Source of the DNA: Candidatus Solibacter sp.
Lineage (GTDB): Bacteria; Acidobacteriota; Terriglobia; Bryobacterales; Bryobacteraceae
Reading direction: 5' to 3'
Length of the DNA: 17,582 nt
Assembly: GCA_017883345.1 (NCBI GenBank)
Contig: JADGNT010000009.1
Span: forward strand, 1-17,582
A program made the translations under genes and the position numbers. The notes beneath the pieces are model-generated. The model searched no databases. It was not told the DNA's origin and was given only the letters and a program-made list of their open reading frames with translations. How positions within the stretch are numbered: the stretch's first letter is position 1; every line of letters begins with the position of its first letter. Positions 13,694 through 17,582 of this stretch are shown piece after piece.

Positions 13694-14689
13694 ATGCGTG
13701 GGAAGTGGATCCCGGTAATGGTAGGTCTCGTGCTGTTGGCGCTGGCCGTGGGTACGGTGGTGTGGCGCGGACGGCGGCATCCGGTACCGCCGCCGGCAGC
13801 CGCCACGGCGGCGGCGATCGCGGTGGCGCGGAACGAAGTGACGTTGCAGGGGAAGATCCGTCCGCGGCACATCACGGGTGTCGCGGCCTCGGTTCCGGGC
13901 TTCATCGAAGCATTCCTGGTGGAGCCGGGGCAGGATGTGTACGAAGGGCAGGTGCTGGCGCGAATTGGTGCGCAGGGGCTGGAATCGGCGCGCGAAGTGG
14001 CGCAGGCGGCGCTGGAGCGGGCGCAGGAGCAGGTGAGCCAGGCGGAAGCCGCGGTGACGGCCGCGCGCATGGAACTTTCGCGGGCCGAAGCCGACGCGCA
14101 ACGCTCAAGGATGGCACTCGATCGCGCCGAACGGGCCAGTACCCGCCAGCAGACGCTGTTTCGGGAAGGCGCCACTCCGCGGCTGGTGTACGAGAAGGCG
14201 CTCAAGGAATACGAGGCGGCGCTGAAGGATTACGAACTGATCGATGTCACGGTGCGCACGGGGCGGGAGCGCATACAGGGCGGGATGGAGGAGGCCGACG
14301 GGGCCAAGAAGATTGTCGCGGACAAGATGCGGCTGCTGGCAGAGGCGCAGGGCAATCTGTCGGCGGCCGAGGTGCATTCACCGGTGGACGGCTACGTGGT
14401 GAGCCGGAAGGGCGAGGTGGGCGGCAGCGCCGAGGAACTGGGCGATGAGTTGTTTCAGATCGCCACCGATCTGTACGCCATGGAAGTGGCCCTGGAGCCG
14501 AAGGCGGAACTGCTGAAGCGCATGGCGCCGGGGCAGCCGGCGCTGGTATTGGTGCTCGACCTGCAAAACGCGGCGATGCCGGGAGTGGTGCGCGAGATCA
14601 AGGACAATCAGGTGATCGTGGAGTTCGATAGTGCCCTGCCGGCGATCAAGCCGGGGATGCAGGCGGACGTGCGGTTCAAGCTGGACTAG
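13694..14689 (+). CDS. HlyD-family membrane-fusion / periplasmic adaptor protein
   Basis: From the ATG at 13694 the product is 331 residues. Residues 5-24 form one membrane anchor (WIPVMVGLVLLALAVGTVVW), followed by a Pro/Ala linker. A first half of the lipoyl-like barrel lies around 63-95 (ASVPGFIEAFLVEPGQDVYEGQVLARIG). A long alpha-helical coiled-coil hairpin runs from about 97 to 225, and the second lipoyl half follows at about 225-257 (VHSPVDGYVVSRKGEVGGSAEELGDELFQIA). A beta-barrel domain closes the protein. This is the adaptor part of a tripartite efflux or type I secretion pump. No transporter or outer-membrane channel gene is beside it, so it is an orphan or its partners are elsewhere. 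An ATG at 13661 would add 11 unlikely residues; GGTGAG precedes the chosen start. Confidence 0.87.
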   Translation: MRGKWIPVMVGLVLLALAVGTVVWRGRRHPVPPPAAATAAAIAVARNEVTLQGKIRPRHITGVAASVPGFIEAFLVEPGQDVYEGQVLARIGAQGLESAREVAQAALERAQEQVSQAEAAVTAARMELSRAEADAQRSRMALDRAERASTRQQTLFREGATPRLVYEKALKEYEAALKDYELIDVTVRTGRERIQGGMEEADGAKKIVADKMRLLAEAQGNLSAAEVHSPVDGYVVSRKGEVGGSAEELGDELFQIATDLYAMEVALEPKAELLKRMAPGQPALVLVLDLQNAAMPGVVREIKDNQVIVEFDSALPAIKPGMQADVRFKLD

Positions 14690-14690
14690 G

Positions 14691-14712
14691 TGGGGCAGGC
14701 CTTCAGCCTGCC
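14691..14712. repeat. Short hairpin beginning TGGGGCAGGC, remnant of the multi-hairpin repeat family
   Basis: A perfect 7-bp stem GGCAGGC/GCCTGCC (14694-14700 with 14706-14712, loop CTTCA) starts just 2 bases after the HlyD stop codon. The leading TGGGGCAGGC is identical to the start of the 93-bp element at 5955-5964, so this looks like a solo first hairpin of that family. No oligo-T tail follows. Confidence 0.55.
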
Positions 14713-14744
14713 AACGCACAAGGCGGAGCCTTATGCCACTGGCT

Positions 14745-14750
14745 TACAAT
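14745..14750 (+). promoter_or_regulatory. Possible -10 box (TACAAT) of the fumarase gene
   Basis: TACAAT lies 18 bases before the preferred start codon at 14769. A transcription start about 7 bases downstream would leave a leader of roughly 12 bases including GGAG at 14759-14762. This supports the shorter fumarase start, since the upstream ATG at 14733 would then lie outside the transcript. There is no recognisable -35 box. Confidence 0.35.
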
Positions 14751-14768
14751 AGACGTTCGGAGCCGATT

Positions 14769-16286
14769 ATGGAATTCCTTGCCACCAGCCTGCTAGAACT
14801 GATTATCCAGACGTCCACCAACCTTCCTCCCGATGTGCGTGCGGCGATGTCGCTCGCCGCCAACCAGGAGACGCCGGGGACGCAGTCCTCCCAGGCGCTC
14901 GACATCATCCTGTCCAATGTCGATATGGCCGTCGAAGATGAGGGGCCGATCTGCCAGGACACCGGGATGCCGACCTTCGTGGTGCACACGCCGGTGGGGG
15001 TGAACCAGATCCGCATCAAGAAGGCGATCCATGAAGCGGTGGCGGAGGCCACGCGGCTGGGCAAGCTGCGCCCCAATTCGGTGGATTCGCTCACCGGGAA
15101 GAACAGCGGCAACAACCTGGGCGAAGAGACGCCGGTGGTGCACTTCGAGCAGTGGGAGCAGGACGAGATCGAGGTGAAGCTAGTCCTCAAGGGCGGCGGT
15201 TGCGAGAACAAGAATATTCAATACTCGGTGCCGTGCACGCTGGACCACCTGGGCCGCGCCGACCGCAATCTGGAAGGTGTCCGCAAGTGCATTCTGCACG
15301 CCGTGTGGCAGGCGCAGGGGCAGGGCTGCGCGCCGGGCGCGCTCGGCGTCTGCATCGGCAGCGACCGCGCGCAAGGGTACGCTCTGGCGAAGGGACAGCT
15401 TTTCCGCACGCTGGACGACGTGAATCCGAATCCGGAACTGGCCAAGCTGGAGGCGGAGATTCTCCAAGAGGCCAACCGGCTGGGCGTGGGCGCCATGGGT
15501 TTCGGCGGCAAGGCAAGCCTGATCGGCTGCAAGATCGCGGCGGCGAACCGGCTGCCGGCATGCTTCTTCGTGAGCGTGGCTTACGATTGCTGGGCCTTCC
15601 GCCGGCTGGGCGTGCGTCTGGATGCGGCCACGGGGGCAATCGCGAGCTGGCTGTACCGCGATCCCCAACGGGTGGTGGAGAAGATGGCGCGCGCCGAGGG
15701 CTTCCCGCTGACCGGCCGCGAAGTAGTCTTGACGCCGCCGCTGACCGAAGCGCAGATGCGCGCCCTCAAGGTGGGCGACGTGGTGCTGATCTCTGGCGAG
15801 ATGTTCACCGGGCGGGACAACGTGCACGCGTACCTGATGAAGAACGCGCCGCCGGTGGATCTGCACGGCGCGGTGCTTTACCACTGCGGTCCGGTGATGC
15901 TGCAGGAAGGCGGCGAGTGGAAGGTCAAGGCGGCGGGTCCGACGACGAGCATCCGCGAAGAACCCTACCAGGCGGACGTGATCAAGCGTTACGGGGTGCG
16001 GGCCGTGATCGGCAAGGGCGGAATGGGCAAGAAGACGCTGGACGCGTTGCAGGATGTCGGCGCGGTGTACCTCAACGGCATCGGCGGCGCGGCGCAGTAT
16101 TACGCGCGGACCGTGGAGAAGGTGCTGGGCGTGAACCTGATCGAGTTCGGGATCCCGGAAGCCATGTGGCATCTGCGGGTGAAAGGCTTCGCGGCGATCG
16201 TCACCATGGATGCGCACGGCAACAGTTTGCACGCCGATGTGGAGCACGCGACCGGCGCGGTGCTCGAAACGTTGCAGAACGCGTGA
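14769..16286 (+). CDS. Class I fumarate hydratase, single-chain (alpha and beta parts fused)
   Basis: The 505-residue enzyme interconverts fumarate and L-malate in the TCA cycle using an oxygen-sensitive 4Fe-4S cluster. The alpha part opens with MEFLATSLLELIIQTSTNLP and carries the probable cluster cysteines Cys62 (PICQDTG), Cys187 (GCAPG) and Cys254 (SLIGCKIA); GSDRAQGYALAKGQLFR is also family-like. The beta part begins near residue 315 (REVVLTPPLTEAQMRALKVGD) and includes GEMFTGRDNVHAYL, HCGPVM, VIGKGGMGKKT and GIPEAMWHLRVKGF. In two-subunit relatives these parts are separate genes. GGAG at 14759-14762 and a TACAAT box support the ATG at 14769; the ATG at 14733 would add 12 residues. A related L(+)-tartrate dehydratase activity cannot be excluded, but the fused form favours fumarase. 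Confidence 0.9.
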   Translation: MEFLATSLLELIIQTSTNLPPDVRAAMSLAANQETPGTQSSQALDIILSNVDMAVEDEGPICQDTGMPTFVVHTPVGVNQIRIKKAIHEAVAEATRLGKLRPNSVDSLTGKNSGNNLGEETPVVHFEQWEQDEIEVKLVLKGGGCENKNIQYSVPCTLDHLGRADRNLEGVRKCILHAVWQAQGQGCAPGALGVCIGSDRAQGYALAKGQLFRTLDDVNPNPELAKLEAEILQEANRLGVGAMGFGGKASLIGCKIAAANRLPACFFVSVAYDCWAFRRLGVRLDAATGAIASWLYRDPQRVVEKMARAEGFPLTGREVVLTPPLTEAQMRALKVGDVVLISGEMFTGRDNVHAYLMKNAPPVDLHGAVLYHCGPVMLQEGGEWKVKAAGPTTSIREEPYQADVIKRYGVRAVIGKGGMGKKTLDALQDVGAVYLNGIGGAAQYYARTVEKVLGVNLIEFGIPEAMWHLRVKGFAAIVTMDAHGNSLHADVEHATGAVLETLQNA

Positions 16287-16301
16287 CGGGATTGCTACAC
16301 T
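16272..16301 (+). promoter_or_regulatory. Promoter of tRNA-Phe
   Basis: TTGCAG (16272-16277) and TACACT (16296-16301) are separated by 18 bases and sit correctly for a start about 5 bases before the mature tRNA at 16313. The -35 box lies inside the last codons of the fumarase gene. The tRNA could also be read through from that gene, since no terminator intervenes. Confidence 0.45.
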
Positions 16302-16312
16302 AAAGACTCCCC

Positions 16313-16388
<76 letters not shown>

Positions 16389-16467
16389 CCTTCTCAAACG
16401 CGCTGACGGCGCGAAGCTGTGCTCTCACTCTTCTTCCGCTTCAAAGTGCGAAAATGAATTACACCGG

Positions 16468-17019
16468 ATGCTGCTGAAATTCCTGATTGCACTGTTTCTT
16501 GTGTCCTCCGTCCCGCAATTCCACCTGCGCGACACACAGGGCGCCACGCACACCGCCGCCGAGTGGGCCGGCCGGAAGGCGGTCCTGCTCTACTTCGTGA
16601 CCGTCGATTGCCCGGTGGGCAATAGCTATGTCCCCGAGATGAACCGTCTGCGCGACGCTTACGCGGCGCGCGGCATCGCCTTCTATGCGGTGCAGGCCGA
16701 CCCCTCGGTTGCCGAAGCCGAAGTGGTCCGCTACGCCCGCGACTACCGGTACAGTTTCCCGCTGCTGCTCGACCCCGCGCAGACGCTGGTGCGCCACACC
16801 AACGCCACCGTGACCCCACAAGTCGCCGTGCTCACGCCCGAGGGCAAGTTGCTCTACCTGGGCCCGGTGGATCTCCGCGTGGAGGACTTCGGCAAGCAGC
16901 GCCCGCGGGCGACCGAGAGCTACCTGCGCCAGGTGCTGGACGCCGTGCTCGGTGGCAAGGCCATCAGCGTCGCCAGCCACAAATCCATCGGCTGCGCCAT
17001 CCCGAGGAAGACCCCATGA
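16468..17019 (+). CDS. Exported thioredoxin-fold redoxin (CPVGN type)
   Basis: The 183-residue product begins with a hydrophobic leader (MLLKFLIALFLVSSV) and then an AhpC/TlpA-like thioredoxin fold: PQFHLRDTQG, the strand VLLYFVTVDCPVGNSYVPEM with Cys48, the VQADPS segment, FPLLLDP, and the cis-proline loop TVTPQVAVL (Pro117). Only one cysteine stands in the active-site motif (CPVG, not CxxC); the only other one is near the C-terminus (SIGCAI, Cys176). This CPVGNSY pattern marks a redoxin group common in acidobacteria and planctomycetes whose substrate is not known. It is probably periplasmic. It overlaps the next gene by an ATGA, and the pairing with a cytochrome c suggests a shared periplasmic redox role. 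No good ribosome binding site precedes the ATG. Confidence 0.82.
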   Translation: MLLKFLIALFLVSSVPQFHLRDTQGATHTAAEWAGRKAVLLYFVTVDCPVGNSYVPEMNRLRDAYAARGIAFYAVQADPSVAEAEVVRYARDYRYSFPLLLDPAQTLVRHTNATVTPQVAVLTPEGKLLYLGPVDLRVEDFGKQRPRATESYLRQVLDAVLGGKAISVASHKSIGCAIPRKTP

Positions 17020-17480
17020 AGCTCGCGCTCCCGCTGATGCTGCTGGCTCTGGCCTGCGCGCCGGCGGCCGACGAGAAAGAGGTTGCACGCCTGCCCGAGG
17101 GCCCCGGCAAGGAGATCGTCGCCAGGATCTGCATGACTTGCCACGATTCCGGCAACTTTCGCAAGACGCGATTCAGCAGCGACGAATGGTCGGATTCGGT
17201 GGCGGACATGGTGGAGCGCGGCGCCAGTGGTACGCCCGCGGAAATCGAAGCGGTAGTGGCGTACCTGGCGAAGAACTTCGGCCAGGACTCCCCGGTGCGC
17301 ATCAACTCGGCGCCGTTCGCGGAGATCAAAGTGGTGCTGGGCTTCACGGTTGCCGAGGTGCGCGCCGTCCTGGAATCCCGCGAGAAGAATGGAACGCTGA
17401 AGAGTTTCGAAGAGCTGCTGAAGGTTCCCGGCATCGACGCCGTGAAAGCCGAAGCGCAAAAGCCGCGGATCGTTTTTTAG
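17016..17480 (+). CDS. Exported c-type cytochrome fused to a ComEA-like helix-hairpin-helix domain
   Basis: The 154-residue product has a signal peptide (KLALPLMLLALACAPAA); Cys14 gives an imperfect lipobox, so a lipoprotein is possible. Residues about 22-90 form a small cytochrome c with the haem site CMTCH (39-43) and a likely axial Met65 in a WSDSVADMVERGA helix, then EIEAVVAYLAKNFG. Residues about 95-154 (INSAPFAEIKVVLGF, AVLESREKNGTLKSFEELLKVPGI and a short tail) match the helix-hairpin-helix pair of ComEA. HHH domains usually bind DNA, but in PsbU-like proteins they bind protein. Fusion with a haem domain is unusual and suggests a structural docking role. The ATG overlaps the stop of the redoxin gene (ATGA), so they are translationally coupled. 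Confidence 0.87.
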   Translation: MKLALPLMLLALACAPAADEKEVARLPEGPGKEIVARICMTCHDSGNFRKTRFSSDEWSDSVADMVERGASGTPAEIEAVVAYLAKNFGQDSPVRINSAPFAEIKVVLGFTVAEVRAVLESREKNGTLKSFEELLKVPGIDAVKAEAQKPRIVF

Positions 17481-17493
17481 GCAGCCTTCTGGC

Positions 17494-17582
17494 TTACCCG
17501 CGGTCGCCGTCGCGATGGGCGGGTAGCGCCCCGCCCGCCGGCGCCTTTTTGTAGTTTTCCACCTTGATCCCCACCGGCCCGC
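17494..17582 (-). CDS. C-terminal end of a minus-strand gene cut by the window edge
   Basis: Reading the minus strand from the edge gives 28 residues (GPVGIKVENYKKAPAGG, then a polar, His/Arg/Asp tail) and a TAA at 17494-17496. The first part alternates hydrophobic and charged residues like a closing beta strand, so a real C-terminus is believable. The family cannot be told. The gene would converge on the cytochrome gene with 13 bp between stops. A 7-bp GC hairpin (17517-17523 with 17530-17536) lies in it; a T-run nine bases further on could help end the plus-strand transcript. Confidence 0.4.
   Translation of the reverse strand, partial: GPVGIKVENYKKAPAGGALPAHRDGDRG

Noticed and set aside
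17517..17550. GC hairpin near the right end as an intrinsic terminator
   Set aside because: The T-run starts nine bases after the stem, and the hairpin lies inside a probable minus-strand coding end.

Overview
The window looks like a chromosomal piece of a high-GC, Gram-negative, aerobic soil-type bacterium, most likely an acidobacterium of the Solibacter/Bryobacter kind. This placement is inference. It rests on the gene families seen (Tat-exported sugar phosphate isomerase, very long Ig-repeat secreted protein, CPVGN-type redoxin followed by a small cytochrome c, YdcH and Smr small proteins) and on the variety of short palindromic intergenic repeats. No phage, plasmid, CRISPR or intact insertion sequence is visible.

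Layout. 1-175 is a run of GC-rich hairpins. 175-2553 is minus-strand: a Tat-exported TIM-barrel isomerase/epimerase, a small unknown protein and a protein with an ExbD-like N-terminal part; between the last two lies a decayed plus-strand reading frame with an in-frame TGA and an 8-nt tandem repeat. 2554-3481 has no convincing gene and carries tandem motifs and a possible insertion-sequence scar. At 3482 begins L-threonine 3-dehydrogenase (tdh), abutting tail-to-tail a minus-strand exported unknown protein, which is itself divergent by 9 bp from a RimI-type acetyltransferase. A YdcH-family protein with a strong terminator follows, then a 93-bp multi-hairpin repeat ending 9 bp before an Smr-domain gene. 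6441-10328 is a 1295-residue exported protein made of about five Ig-like repeats of one type followed by six of another.

10329-10700 is intergenic with a palindromic repeat. 10701-13542 is a tightly overlapped three-gene operon: a stand-alone cyclic-nucleotide-binding-domain protein, an alanine dehydrogenase/transhydrogenase-family enzyme whose usual pyruvate-binding lysine is replaced by glycine, and a 4-hydroxybutyrate-type CoA-transferase. This is the best candidate in the window for an undescribed functional unit. A long inverted repeat follows, then an orphan HlyD-type membrane-fusion adaptor, a single-chain class I (4Fe-4S) fumarase and tRNA-Phe(GAA). The right end holds a translationally coupled pair, an exported redoxin and a c-type cytochrome fused to a ComEA-like helix-hairpin-helix, and then the last 28 codons of a minus-strand gene that runs off the edge.

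Most genes are housekeeping or metabolic (threonine catabolism, TCA cycle, protein N-acetylation, tRNA). The accessory interest lies in the CNB/dehydrogenase/CoA-transferase operon, the cytochrome-HHH fusion, and the intergenic repeat elements, one of which could fold over a ribosome binding site. All family assignments were made by eye from the translated sequence; no database search was run.
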